A DNA stretch of 64,000 nucleotides, from the NCBI GenBank assembly GCA_949130495.1, contig OX422221.1, positions 158,939,241-159,003,240 of the forward strand, in the 5' to 3' direction. The stretch's first letter is position 1; every line of letters starts with the position of its first letter. Of this stretch, positions 12,760 through 22,972 are shown piece after piece. The notes below the pieces were generated by a model. It was given only the letters and a program-made list of their open reading frames with translations, was not told the DNA's origin and made no database searches. The DNA is from Sambucus nigra. Taxonomy: Eukaryota > Streptophyta > Magnoliopsida > Dipsacales > Adoxaceae. The position numbers and the translations under genes are program-made.

Positions 12760-13500
12760 AGAAAAACTTACCTCTGTGAGGCTCAAGCTTACTCGTACAT
12801 TCAACGAATAAATCTAGCTGAGGAGGATCGCCCGAGAAAGATGAACAAAGAAAAATTGGTCATCGGTTTCTCCAAGAATGACCTCACAGGTGTTCTGTAT
12901 CCTCATGATGACCCATTGGTGATCAAGATGAGAATGAAGGAGGTAATGATTTCAAGAGTACTGGTCGATAATGGTAGCTTGGCAGACATCATGTTTTACT
13001 CGTGATTCGATAGTTTAAATCTAAAGCTATCTCAACTCGAGCCTTATCATAGACCCCTCCTCAGTTTTGCTGGCGAGAAAGTGTTTCCACTTGGGACGAT
13101 CAAGTTGGATATATTCATTGGTACGTGGACTTCTTGTCTAACAGAAAGAATACGCTTCTTCGTGATGGATAAGAATGTTCAATCATCATACAATATCATC
13201 ATGGGAAGAGTAGGATTGAAGAAGTTCGAGGGTATACCATCTACAGTGCATCAGTGCCTAAAATTTCTAACAAATTTTGGAGTAGGAGTTGTGAAAGGTG
13301 ATCAGAAAGTAGCTCAGGAATGCTATTATTCATTCGCCGAGCAAGAAGAACTGGAGGAATCAAGAAAAAGGACTACTACCTATCAAGTGGATGAAGGTGC
13401 GGAGATTGAAACACTGGATCCTCGAGATGAGTCGCAACTCGTGAAGGGTCAAGTGGTGGAAGCTACTGAAAACATCATTCTGGACGACGAGCGTCCTAAA
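12760..13500 (+). pseudogene. Element 1 aspartic protease region
   Basis: This continues the gag frame and encodes the retropepsin-type protease that would process the polyprotein. The active-site region reads VLVDNGSLADIMF; Tat proteases usually have D-x-G-S here, so the Asp and Gly are kept. A TGA at 13003 cuts the frame ten codons downstream. The C-terminal protease part shows YNIIMGRVGL, the conserved flap-distal motif, near 13190-13220. The remaining part to about 13500 is a charged linker leading into RT. Confidence 0.82.
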
Positions 13501-14661
13501 CGAACTACTCAAATAGGTTCGTCGTTGGAAGCCTTATTAAAACAAGAATTAATAACTTTCCTTAGAAGCAGAAAACAAACTTTTGCGTGGAGTCATGAAG
13601 ATATGCCTGGGATAGATCCAAATTTCTTATGTCACGAGCTCAATGTGAATAAGGAGATCAAGCCTGTGAAGCAAAGAAAAAGAGTGTTCAGCCCCGAGAA
13701 GAATCAAGCTATACAGGAGGAAGTCGAGAAGCTCTAGAAAGCTTGTTTCATTGAAGATGTTAAATATCCAGACTGGTTAGCCAATGTGGTGATGGTAAAG
13801 AATAAGAACAACAAGTGGAGGATGTGTGTAGACTTCACCGACCTCAACAAAGCATACCCAAAAGATCACTTTCCATTGCCCCGAATTGATCAACTGGTGG
13901 ATGGTACCTCGGGACACGAGTTACTGAGCTTCATGTATGCTTATTCTGGTTACAATCAAATCAAAATGAAACCTGAAGACAGGGAAAGTACTTCTTTCAT
14001 TACCCCTAGGGGAACTTATTGTTATAATGTTATGCCTTTTGGTTTGAAAAATGCAGGTGCGACATATCAGCTGCTGATGAACAAGGTTTTTGCTGAACAA
14101 ATCAGTTTCAATATGGAAGTCTATGTTGACGACATGCTAACAAAGAGCATAAAAGCTGTCGATCATCTAGTTGACTTAAGCCAGACTTTTGATCAACTGG
14201 ATAAATATCAAATGAAGCTAAACCCGACAAAGTGCATATTTGGAGTATGAGAAGGCATGTTCCTCGGGTACATTGTCAATCAACGAGGAATTGAGGCAAA
14301 TCCTGAAAAGATCAAAGCTTTATTAGGGCTGCGATCTCCAATGACGAAGAAAGAGGTGCAAAGTCTTACAGGGCGAGTAGCAGCACTCAACAAATTTGTA
14401 TCGCGAGCAACTGATAGATGTCTCCCATTCTTCAAGACACTCAGAAAGACTTTTGAGTGGAATGATGAATGTGAGAAGGCTTTTCAAGACTTGAAGAAAT
14501 ACTTGGGAGCACCTCCACTGTTGTCTAGGCCAGTGATGGGAGAAAAATTATACTTATATCTTGTAGTGTCCGAGAATGCAGCTAGCTCGGCGCTAATCAG
14601 AGTGGAGAATGGAGTGCAAAAACCAATTTACTACACAAGTAAGGCCTTTCGAGGAGCATAG
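13501..14661 (+). pseudogene. Element 1 reverse transcriptase, catalytic Asp lost
   Basis: Reverse transcriptase copies the element RNA into DNA. Recognisable motifs are MCVDFTDLNKAYPKDHFPLP, MPFGLKNAGATYQ, the YVDD active site at 14122-14133, and FLGYIVNQRGIEANPEKI. The first catalytic Asp, normally in FMDAYSGYNQ, is Tyr here (FMYAYSGYNQ, codon 13936-13938, GAT to TAT by inference). This would kill the enzyme regardless of the stops at 13735 (TAG), 14248 (TGA) and 14659 (TAG). All segments between stops stay in the gag frame. The thumb and connection regions run into the first RNase H near 14500. Confidence 0.9.
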
Positions 14662-14940
14662 ATCAGATATCCAAGGCTGGAAAAGTTAGCACTGGCGTTG
14701 ATTGAAGAGAGTATGAGAATGAGGCCATACTTTCAGGCTCATACTATAGTCGTATATACTAATATGCCATTGAGGCAAGACCTTCATAAGCCAAAAAAAT
14801 CAGGGAGATTGATGTACTGGGCAATAGAACTCGATGAATACGATATAGTCTATGAACCCAGATCATCGCTAAAAGGGCAGGATGTTGCAGATTTTATAGC
14901 AGAGTTCACCTATCCTGATACCCCCGAGGAGCAAAAGTTG
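14500..14940 (+). pseudogene. Element 1 first RNase H (connection) domain
   Basis: The segment LYLYLVVSENAASSALIRVE and YYTSKAFRGA, then YPRLEKLALAL and VVYTNMPLRQDL, match the degenerate RNase H that follows RT in Tat elements. Family members already show loss of catalytic residues in this copy of the domain. The stop at 14659 falls inside it. The domain ends near QDVADFIAEFTYP. Confidence 0.78.
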
Positions 14941-14957
14941 CTTGCTGATCAACCTGT

Positions 14958-15128
14958 GGATGGTACAGGATCAACAAACACTAGCTCAGACCAACTCCGG
15001 TTGGTAAAAGGGAAAGTGGATGTTACAGGATCAACAAACACTAGCTTAGACCAACTCCGGTTGGTAAAAGGGCAAGTGGATGTTACAGGATCATTAAATT
15101 CGAGCCTCCGGTTGGTAAAAGGGCAAGA
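14958..15128 (+). repeat. In-frame 60-bp (20-residue) tandem repeat inside pol
   Basis: Two full copies and one shortened copy of a 20-residue unit (pattern VDVTGSTNTSLDQLRLVKGQ) lie between the two RNase H domains. The nucleotide units are nearly identical, so the expansion is recent. It keeps the frame and lengthens the linker. Confidence 0.9.
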
Positions 15129-15189
15129 AAAAATGATCGACGAAGAGCGAGAAATATCCGGGAAAGATGAAAGGAAGCAACAAATATTT

Positions 15190-15650
15190 CACCGAGGAAC
15201 TCTAACTGATCAGAAATTTGAAGACGAGTTACCTATATGGAGGATATATGTAGATGTCTCGTCTTGCACTACAGGATGTGGCACGGGGATAGTTTTGAGC
15301 ACTCCGGATGAGGTCGACATGGAATACGCCCTACGTTTCCAATTCAAAGTTTCCAATAATGAAGCTGAGTATGAGGCAATGATTGCAGGTCTTAGTTTGG
15401 CAAAAATTATGGAGGCGCAGTAGATTATTGTCTTCAGTGATTCTCAATTGATTGTAAACCAAATGATGGGAGTATATGCAGTTAAAGGAGAGTTAATGAT
15501 CAGATATCATGCAAAGGCAAAGGACTGGTGTCAGAATTTGCCGCTATTCAGCTGGTCAGAATACCAAGAATGGAGAATGCGAGAGCAGACACCCTAGCTC
15601 GACTAGCATCAGCTACTCGTACCGAGCTACGATGAATAATCCCAATTGAA
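15190..15650 (+). pseudogene. Element 1 second (additional) RNase H domain
   Basis: An additional RNase H domain between RT-RNaseH and integrase is a marker of the Tat lineage. Catalytic motifs are visible in order: WRIYVDVSS (Asp), NNEAEYEAM (Glu) and VFSDSQLIVNQ (Asp). A TAG at 15421 and a frameshift near 15530-15560 break it. After the shift the frame continues with IPRMENARADTLARLAS, the conserved domain end. Another TGA follows at 15633. The domain would remove RNA from RNA-DNA hybrids during reverse transcription. Confidence 0.85.
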
Positions 15651-16940
15651 GTGTTGGCTGGTCGGAGTATAGATGAAGACCTGACGATGAACTTTATCAC
15701 CCTTGATTTAGGACCATCTTGGATGGATCCCATCAGGGCATATATTGAGGAGGGAGAATTGCCAATTGACAAGCTCGCAGCCAAGAAATTGAAGTTTAAA
15801 GCTACTCGGTATGTATTAACTAATGGTATTTTATATAGACGAGGAATTATGGGAGGTTTGCAGAGATGCGTAAATCCCTCCGAGGTGAAAGAATTAATTG
15901 AAGAGATCCATGAAGCGTTTTGTGGAGCACATGTAGCAGGTCGGACGCTTTTTCAAAGGATGATGACGCAGGGATACTACTGGCCGACGATGAGATCCGA
16001 TTGTGTAGCCTATGCCAAGAAATGTGACAAATGCCAGCACTTTTCCTCCATCTGAAGAACTCCACAAGCATTTTTTACACCCATAACTTCCTCTTGGCCA
16101 TTTTCCATGTGGGGAATTGATTTGGTTGGGCCACTGCCAACGACCCGAGGAAGGTTCAAATACCTCGTCGTCGCAGTGGATTATTTTACTAAGTGGGTAG
16201 AAGCTGAGCCACTCATTGATATGACGTATGAGAAGGTGTACCAATTTATTTGGAAAAACATCATTTGTCGATATGGTCTTCCTCATGCTTTCATCACAGA
16301 CCATGGAACACAATTTGATAACGAGGAGTTCGCTGCCTATTGCCATCAGTCAAACATTTTGAAGGTCCACTCAGCACCAGGCCATCCTCAAAGCAATGGA
16401 AAAACTGAAGTGACAAACAGAACGCTGCTAAATGGCTTGAAGAAAAGACTGGATGATGCAAAATCGAATTGGATCAACGAGCTACAATCAGTACTCTGGG
16501 CTTACCGAACTACTCCCCGAGTAGCAACTGGAGAATCACCATATATGCTGGCGTTTGGAAGTGAAGCTGTTATACCTGCCGAGTTGGGCCTCCCAACACA
16601 CAGGGTACTGAATTTCAATTCCCCTCTCAGCGACTTAATGAGAAGACTGGATTTAGACATGCTCGAGGAAGTTAGAGAAGAAGCAGCCATCAGAAATGCT
16701 TCATACCAGCAGCGAACAACTTTGTTTTACAACAAGAGGGTGAAGAAATGCGACCTGAAAGAAGGAGACTATGTGCTGAAGAAAGTAATTCAAAAGCACA
16801 ATAAACTGGAGGCAAATTGACATGGACCATACCGAGTTACAGAAGTTATTCGACCAGGAACTTACCGAATAGAAACTCTAGAGGGGGAGGAGTTTAAGAA
16901 TGCATGGAACGCAGAGCACCTGCGCAAGTATTATCAGTGA
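15651..16940 (+). pseudogene. Element 1 integrase
   Basis: Integrase joins the element DNA to the chromosome. The N-terminal zinc-binding part shows HEAFCGAH and CDKC. The catalytic core has Asp at 16119 (WGIDLVGPLP), Asp at 16299 (FITDHGTQF) and Glu at 16407 (GKTEVTNRTLL); the last two are 35 residues apart, the canonical D,D(35)E spacing. GPYRV and the ending HLRKYYQ complete the C-terminus. Stops at 16053 (TGA) and 16818 (TGA, at a conserved Trp position) interrupt it; the natural stop is TGA at 16938. No chromodomain is seen, consistent with a Tat rather than chromovirus origin. Confidence 0.9.
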
Positions 16941-17090
16941 TGTATATTTCCATGTAATACAGTTCCATCAGTATGAATAAAATGAAGATATTCTGCCAAA
17001 GTTTTTCCTTTTATTGAGAATTTTTCGGGGAATACTAGTGCTACACACTACTCGGCAAAACTCGGCAAAGATCAGACTACTCAGCAAAAA

Positions 17091-17375
17091 TATTCCTAAA
17101 AATGCCAACCTCGGTCGGTTAGGAAATAAAATATTCCTAAAAATGCCAACCTCGGTTGGTTAGGAAACAAAATATTCCTAAAAATGGCAACCTGTTTGGC
17201 TAGAAAAAAAAATATTCCTAAAAATGCCAACCTGTTTGGCTAGGAAACAAAATATTCCTAAAAATGCCAACCTGGTTGGCTAGGAAACAAAATATTCCTA
17301 AAAGTGCTAACTTATGTTGGTTAGGAAGTACATATATTCTTGAAAATGCCAACTTATGTTGGTCGGGAGGTAAAA
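17091..17375. repeat. Minisatellite, 40-41-bp unit, about 7 copies
   Basis: TATTCCTAAAAATGCCAACC begins units at 17091, 17132, 17173, 17213, 17253 and 17293, with a diverged copy at 17334. Each ends with GGTTGGYTAGGAAACAAAA or similar. Its position between convergent genes suggests a replication-slippage expansion. Confidence 0.9.
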
Positions 17376-17399
17376 TTATTCCAGAAAGCGCCAAAGTCT

Positions 17400-17605
17400 A
17401 CTAACTATGGCTGGTCGGGGATAAAAACCCACCAACTGTAGTTGGTCGACAAGGAAAATTTACCGACCTTGGTTGGTCGAAAACATTTTATGGGTAAAAT
17501 TATTTCAAAAAGATTAACTATGGCTGGTCGGGGATAAAAACCCACTAGCTGTAGTTGGTCGACATGAAGAATTTAACGACCTTGGTTGGTTGAAAACATT
17601 TTAAA
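17400..17605. repeat. Two-copy direct repeat, about 113-bp unit
   Basis: ACTATGGCTGGTCGGGGATA begins two copies near 17404 and 17517. Both continue through TGTAGTTGGTCGACA and CGACCTTGGTTGGT. The GGTTGGTCG core echoes the upstream minisatellite, so both may derive from one ancestral motif. Confidence 0.8.
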
Positions 17606-17951
17606 CATTTTTATACTCGTGACTTTATTATTAAGTGATCGAGCAACATTTTTATACTCATTACTTTATTGCTAAGTTGGTAGAGAAACAAAACTTTATT
17701 ATTAAGTGATCGAGCAACATTATTGATACTTGTAACTTTACTGAGTTGGTCGACAAATAACACAATATTGTTATCTTTTTAACATATATGCACAAATATA
17801 AAGTGTTTGATAATTACAAGACAATAGCAATTAAGATTTGCAAACAAAAATGAAAGTCTTTCATTGAATTCAAAATAAATTACAAATTACATTGATAATG
17901 AAACAAATTACATTGATATTGAAATGTATACTAACTATTACATCAAAATTA

Positions 17952-19221
17952 CTACTCTACTGGTTTTTTTCCTTCTGCTTTTGACACAGGTTCCTCGCCA
18001 GCAGGCGGATCATTTAAAGCCAGGGGAGAATTTATGAAGTTGAGATCCTTTAACATCCTGATATTCATCACGGATGGTCGATCTAGAAGGTGCTCGGGAC
18101 GAGATACTTCAACAATTGAATGGAGATTGTAGTCATCGAGATATTTGGAAATCAAGCTCCGAGCAGGGATCCAACTCATGTCCAGTTTGAATGGTGGCAC
18201 GGGTAAGTCGAGCAGCCCAGGATCATGATAGTCCCACAGGTAATGACCCTGTTCGAGTTGCAGCACACCTAAGGCATTCAACCAGCCTTGCTTATAGCCC
18301 TCATTATTGGCATTCTGGATACGATCATCCAAGTAAAAGAGAGCTTCGTTGTATCCAACCATCCAGAACTCCCTAGGCTGTTTGTGGAATTCCTATGTTA
18401 ATCTATCTAGCTGCTCATGGAGATTTTTGATGAAGATCTCTTTGTTCTCCAAGGTAGATTTCTGCTCAGAGAGCTGATCTTCCAAGTCCCTGATCTTCTT
18501 TGACATTTCAGCCAACGCCTGGTTGTTCGCCATTAATTGGAAGGCCTGGTTCTCCAAGGAAGACCGAGTCCTCTGTTCCTCGACAGGAATCCGAGCTGCT
18601 CTTGCTCGTCCCCAAGGTGCTCTTGCTCGTCCCTAGAAGAAGAAGAAGGACCAGATCTCTTTAAGGTTTCCAACTCGTCCCTCAAGTTGGCGTTCTCGAC
18701 TTCTAAGAACGAGAATCCCTCATCGGTCACTGGGATTAAGGCTTTTGAAGAAGAGGCTGCAGACTTCAACTGTGATAGCTCTTTCTGCAAGTTGTTGTTC
18801 TCTTGATCTAGTAACTCAGCAATTTGTCTGCACTCCTCGACCTCACCCCTCAAGGTTCTCTCCTTACATCATACCCAGCAAAAAGCTTCTCGTATCCCTT
18901 GTCGGCAATGATCTGCTGGTACTTCTTCTCGTACCCCTCATGCAACAGGGAAGTGGATTCTTTGTATTGAAGCTGAAGCTCTTCAAGGGTGCCTTGGAGA
19001 TCCTCGATCATATCATAATAGGCCACATTATTGGCCACCGCTCGATCAAGCAGACACTTCAGATATTGATATGCTTCCACTGCCTGTTCTGAAGCATCTT
19101 GGCCGAGGATGTCTACCACTTGTGCTGCACTCAGGTCTGTGTGACCAGCCTTAAAGTATTCATTACATTGTCACAGCAGCTTTGTATTATGGGCAGATAA
19201 AAATTCCATCCTGGCCAGAAA
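17952..19221 (-). pseudogene. Element 1 antisense gene block B: coiled-coil protein
   Basis: Read on the minus strand, the block can start at an ATG at 19209. A pyrimidine-rich tract and TAG (AG at 19222-19223) just upstream look like a splice acceptor. The protein shows an acidic N-terminal part (MEFLSAHNTKLL, YQYLKCLLDRAV), a long heptad-rich coiled coil (ELLDQENNNLQKELSQLKS, then KKIRDLEDQLSEQKSTLENK), and a globular end with GYKQGWLNALGV and SWIPARSLISKYLDDYNL. It is broken by a TGA near 19173, frameshifts near 18850 and 18600, and a TAG near 18390. Its design (coiled coil then a G-W-rich motif) parallels block A, so it may be a duplicated second antisense gene or downstream exons of A. 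Function is unknown; extra antisense genes between pol and the 3' LTR are known in Tat elements. Confidence 0.7.
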
Positions 19222-19311
19222 CTAGCAGAGAAAGAAAAAGAAGTAATTAATAAGAATCAAGACAGAGTATGAATAGAATATAGATGACAGTATGCGAAAA
19301 ACTCCAAGTTT

Positions 19312-19330
19312 TATTAGATCATAAATACAG
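19312..19330 (-). terminator. Candidate polyadenylation signal for antisense gene A
   Basis: On the minus strand AATAAA occurs (ATCTAATAAAACTTGG) about 70 bp after the stop of block A at 19391. This suggests A ends here and block B is a separate unit. One hexamer alone is weak evidence. Confidence 0.4.
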
Positions 19331-19390
19331 AGTTACAAGTACTGGGTTACATTTGATAAAAGAAAAAGATAAAGATAAACCCGAACAACT

Positions 19391-19803
19391 CTACACCTTT
19401 TCCTTATCTCCCAAAACCTTCTCGGAAGGCTGGGACGAGGAAGTAGGTTGCTCGGAGGGAATAGACAGTTGCTCGGGGAGCGCCAGCAGTTGCTCAGAAG
19501 AAGTAATGATTTGCTGAAGTTCCTCGGTAGCAGGCTGAATGGCTGGGGGATGATCTCCCATCACCATAGAAGACTCTTCGGAGGAAGCTTCGTCCTCTTC
19601 TAAGTCTTTAGGAGTTGGAGGGGGACCAGGGATGTGTTGCTGAAAGAGCTCGGAATTTTCATCCACTTTCATTTTTTAAAGAGCAGCAACCCATCCATCC
19701 CTAAAGTATTTGAGGTTGCCATAGTCCACTTGCGACACCATGGAATCCAACCCCTTGTTCCACCCCTTGTCCCAGCCAGCGCTGAAGGACTTCTTCACAG
19801 CCA
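19391..19803 (-). pseudogene. Antisense gene A, 3' part (downstream of the Element 2 insertion)
   Basis: This continues the minus-strand frame from 30637 across the Element 2 insertion. It begins in KMAVKKSFSAGWDKGWNKGL and passes FRDGWVAAL. After a premature TAA near 19677 it continues with an acidic Pro/Glu/Ser-rich tail (PPPTPKDLEEDEASSEESS) to a TAG stop at 19391-19393. The join works in frame when Element 2 and one TCTTC copy are ignored, so both parts were one gene before the insertion. The function of this C-terminal part is not known. Confidence 0.75.
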
Positions 19804-19808
19804 TCTTC
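19804..19808. repeat. Left target-site duplication of Element 2 (TCTTC)
   Basis: TCTTC directly precedes the LTR start and is repeated at 30632-30636 right after the 3' LTR. Confidence 0.93.
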
Positions 19809-19887
19809 TGTAATACCCCGTATTTTTTACTATATTTATTTTGGGATTAATTAATTAAATTGCGTATTAATTGATAATTAATCCGGG

Positions 19888-19899
19888 TTATAAATACTA
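19888..19899 (+). promoter_or_regulatory. Candidate TATA box in the Element 2 LTR
   Basis: TTATAAATACTA lies about 80 bp inside the LTR and is kept in the 3' LTR. Element 3 has TACAAATACTA at the same place, so the motif is partly degraded there. Transcription start is not proven. Confidence 0.4.
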
Positions 19900-20452
19900 A
19901 TGAGATGCGAATTGGTATTTGATTATGCGCATATATGATTATATATGTACTTGGTATTATAAAATTTGTCGTGGGATTTATATACGGCAATTTGGAAATT
20001 TTGTTGAGACGCGTGGGACCGCCGCGTCACGGTATATTATTTTGTTAATAAAAGTGAATTTAAAATCTATAATCCGTATGGTCATTTTGAGTGCACCAAC
20101 GCGTCCGGAAGGGTCGAGATAGTCAGAAAACACTAGCCGGGGGTATAGTTTGAGTCCCGGGGTATTTTTAGGCCATACCGGTAACTTAAAGGGTATTTTA
20201 GTAATTTGGTATTTTTGGGTAATTAAAAGTGACGAAAATTGAGAGTTGTAATCTGATAAGGATTGACCCCAACCAACCCTTATTAACCCAACAAGCTACG
20301 GAGGTTTATTAAATTAGGTTTTCATAAGTTTCCCCAAGCAAACCCTAGCCACCATAGCCTTTTGGAGAAGAAAGCTTGGAGAAGGAGAGAAAGAGAGAGG
20401 AAACTCTGCAGAAACTTCATCAAACCAACACCAAATCCGGAATCAAACCAAG

Positions 20453-22280
20453 GCAAGTGACTTTATTTCCATTTAATTACTGAGAATGTCTTTTCCATGT
20501 TAGAAAATTCAGATTTATGGTTGTTCTTGATGAAATATGAAAACCCATGTAGTCTAGATAATAAAACTTGAGGAATTTGAGAAGGATTGCATGTAGAAGG
20601 ATAGGTAAATGATTAATCTGATGTTAATACATGTTTTGGGTGAAAGAAAAACGGATTTTAATTGATGAATTGAAGGTTCCAAATTTTAGGGTTCATGTTC
20701 ATAAATGAATTGGGAAAAGTTTAAGTAATTGTAAATTGATTGATGATTTGGGTGAGTAAATCCATACAAATGTGATAGGATGTGGTATACTATGTTTAGA
20801 ATTGTTTAGAGAATTTAAAAACAATTGTTGGGATGAATTTTAGAGGTGATTTGAGGAGTAAAAATGGTGAAAAACGATTTTTGGGAAATTCTGGGCCGAA
20901 ACTGGCCTCTCGTTAGAAGTAACCCCCAGGTCGTTCGAACGAACTCGTTCGAACGAGCTTCTAACGAGTTGACCAGTCGTTATTAACGAGTAGGGATTTT
21001 CGTTCGATATCTCGTTCGAACGAGATATCGTTAGAAGGGTCAGTTCGTTCGAACGAACTGGGATCTCGTTCGAACAGCCTCGTTCGAACGAGACTTCTAA
21101 CGACCTGACAGACCAAACTCGTTCGAAGCCTCGTTCGAATGAGACTTCTAACGAGTTGACAGTTTGACCCTCTTTGGACTGTTTTGACTTTTGGAGTTCC
21201 GGGAACTGGTTCAAGGGTAGAGTTAGCATCCCTTTGAGGATATAGTGATTGATTTGGGACTTTTGGGTTATTGAGATGAGTAAATCATACACTAGAGTTA
21301 TATTCAATGAACCGTTTGGGTTGAGACGTGAGTGTCTTCTACGATGTGAGGATAAATTATGGCACGTATAATTATGAACCGGAATAAAATAAGTTGTGAT
21401 AATTATAATTAGTACGAGAGTGCAAAATGTACTACGAATATAATACGGTATTACTAAGATGTGTGTTTACTTAGTATTGATATATGGATTGTATGTATGA
21501 CATACCTACCATACTTGCTATCACGGGAGGTTTCGTTCGCTTAGGACCCTCTAAACCTTGTGTGCCTACGGGGGGGATATAGACTGGTACCTTGATGAAC
21601 ATAGGTCATAGAAGGACTTATCGTGATATTAATAAGTCTGCATGATCATGGGAGCGTAGGTATGTGCGTGACCCATGTGATGGTGACTGTGTTCGCCTCC
21701 ACTATTTGTGATTTGTGTTATCTGAACTATTCCTGAGAGATTCGGAATATGTGATCCTTATGTACGTGATGTACCGGGATGGATAGCAGAGTATGTGTGC
21801 ACCATAGCTTAGATTGCGGGGTGCTTGTATCGTATATTTATGATGTGTATAATATACATTTAATTAATGGGAATCCTCATGTTAATATTGTAAATATATT
21901 ACGGTATTGTTTCGAGGTATATAGTGAGTTAACTAATAGTGATATATATATTGCATAGTGAGTATCTGAGTTACATTAAACTCTATTTAATTAAGAGCGT
22001 TATTATGTTAATGGAATCAAGTATTATGGGTAGAACCTTTGGCAGTCTAGCTAGATACGTTGTCACTTAGCTAGTGGTATGGGTAGTTATAGATGGGTAC
22101 TTGCGTTAGGAGTGCACAGTTAGACGAGAGGTGAGAATATAATGTGAGTGCACGTCCTAACATGTACTTTGCATTTAATGTTTTAAATGTTTTGAAAGCA
22201 CTTGCAGGTTTTTAAAATATAACACATTCGGGCTCTGACCCGTTTGCTTTTCAAATCTTTTTCTTGTAAAACCTTTTTAG
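20453..22280 (+). other. Candidate GC-AG leader intron inside the Element 2 LTR
   Basis: AAG|GCAAGTGA at 20450-20458 is a textbook GC-type donor (AG|GCAAGT), and CCTTTTTAG|GTGCCC at 22272-22286 is a good acceptor. Both junctions recur at matching places in Element 3 (50039-51755) and in the non-autonomous LTRs (33563-35978), although the sequence between them differs greatly. Splicing would remove about 1.8 kb holding the palindromes and many upstream ATGs. Experimental support is absent. Confidence 0.35.
20910..21160. repeat. Cluster of TCGTTCGAACGA palindromes in the Element 2 5' LTR
   Basis: About ten copies of CGTTCGAA-type palindromes alternate with CTTCTAACGA. Two are long and perfect: a 24-bp one at 21006-21029 (GATATC at each end) and a 20-bp one at 21041-21060 (CAGTTCGTTCGAACGAACTG). 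Confidence 0.92.
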
Positions 22281-22792
22281 GTGCCCAGCCACAAGGACAC
22301 CAAGCATAGGTACTCATTCAGGTGACGAGCTGTAGCTGTTTGTGGAAGCTACAGGGATTTGCTCATAGACGCTTCTATCTTTTGGATTCAAGAATCACTA
22401 TCTATCAGTTGTAGGGCATGTTGCCCATTTCTATTTAGAGCATCTTTTATATTTCAGTTTTCAGACTTTAGCATTTATGGTTTCAGTATTTAGTTATTCT
22501 TTTCAGTTATGGGACTGTAGTGAGGAGTTTTTCCTCCAGACTTTAATTACTGTTATGTGATGGTTATTCATTTTACTTCAGCATGGTGAATGGTGTTATT
22601 TACTTCTTCATTACTTTTGTTGCATGTTAATCAGACTTAAATTAAAATTTGGCAACTTGCTTTTTAAATACTAGGTGGTTAGATAATAAAATGTTTTCAA
22701 CAGTGATGCTATTAACTGAGCCAACTTGGCATTTTGAATTAATTTTATAAAGGAGTAGCTACCCGGTATTTAATTAGTCGGGGTGTCACAGG

Positions 22793-22804
22793 TGGTATCA
22801 GAGC
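22793..22804 (+). other. Primer binding site of Element 2
   Basis: TGGTATCAGAGC two bases after the LTR end is the complement of the plant initiator-Met tRNA 3' end, the usual chromovirus primer. Confidence 0.92.
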
Positions 22805-22972
22805 ATCAGGTTCTAGTGTCCTTTAGGATCTGTATGGCTATTATGTTTCCGCTACGTTTCTTTGATATAGAGCCCTATATTTTAGGACTGTTGTACTCTT
22901 TTGTGTATGCTTCGTTCTTCAGCTATATTAAGTTTATAAACTGCGAACTTATAAACTTCATTCTTATTTCAG

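Larger units (their letters stand above)
16941..17951. other. Non-coding spacer between convergent sense and antisense genes of Element 1
   Basis: There is no gene here. The stretch separates the end of plus-strand integrase from the end of the minus-strand extra genes, so it would hold both 3' ends. It contains a 40-bp minisatellite, a 113-bp two-copy repeat and a looser repeat of TTTATTATTAAGTGATCGAG (17620-17760). Confidence 0.75.
19809..22790 (+). repeat. Element 2 5' LTR (2982 bp)
   Basis: It begins TGTAATACCCCG and ends CGGGGTGTCACA, giving extended imperfect inverted ends. It holds a TATA-like TTATAAATACTA near 19888, a palindrome cluster at 20910-21160, and a candidate GC-AG intron. 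Its short minus-strand open frame (20840-21307) is only a translation of the palindromes. Confidence 0.95.

Noticed and set aside
16107..16820. Integrase segment as a stand-alone gene
   Set aside because: It is one piece of the continuous pol frame bounded by nonsense codons at 16053 and 16818, not an independent gene.
20910..21160. Palindromes as heat-shock elements
   Set aside because: Heat-shock elements need TTCNNGAA spacing; here TTC and GAA are directly adjacent.
20840..21307. 155-codon minus-strand frame in the Element 2 LTR (again at 28681-29148)
   Set aside because: The peptide is only a reading of the CGTTCGAA palindromes (SLEVSFERG repeats), and Element 3 does not keep it intact.
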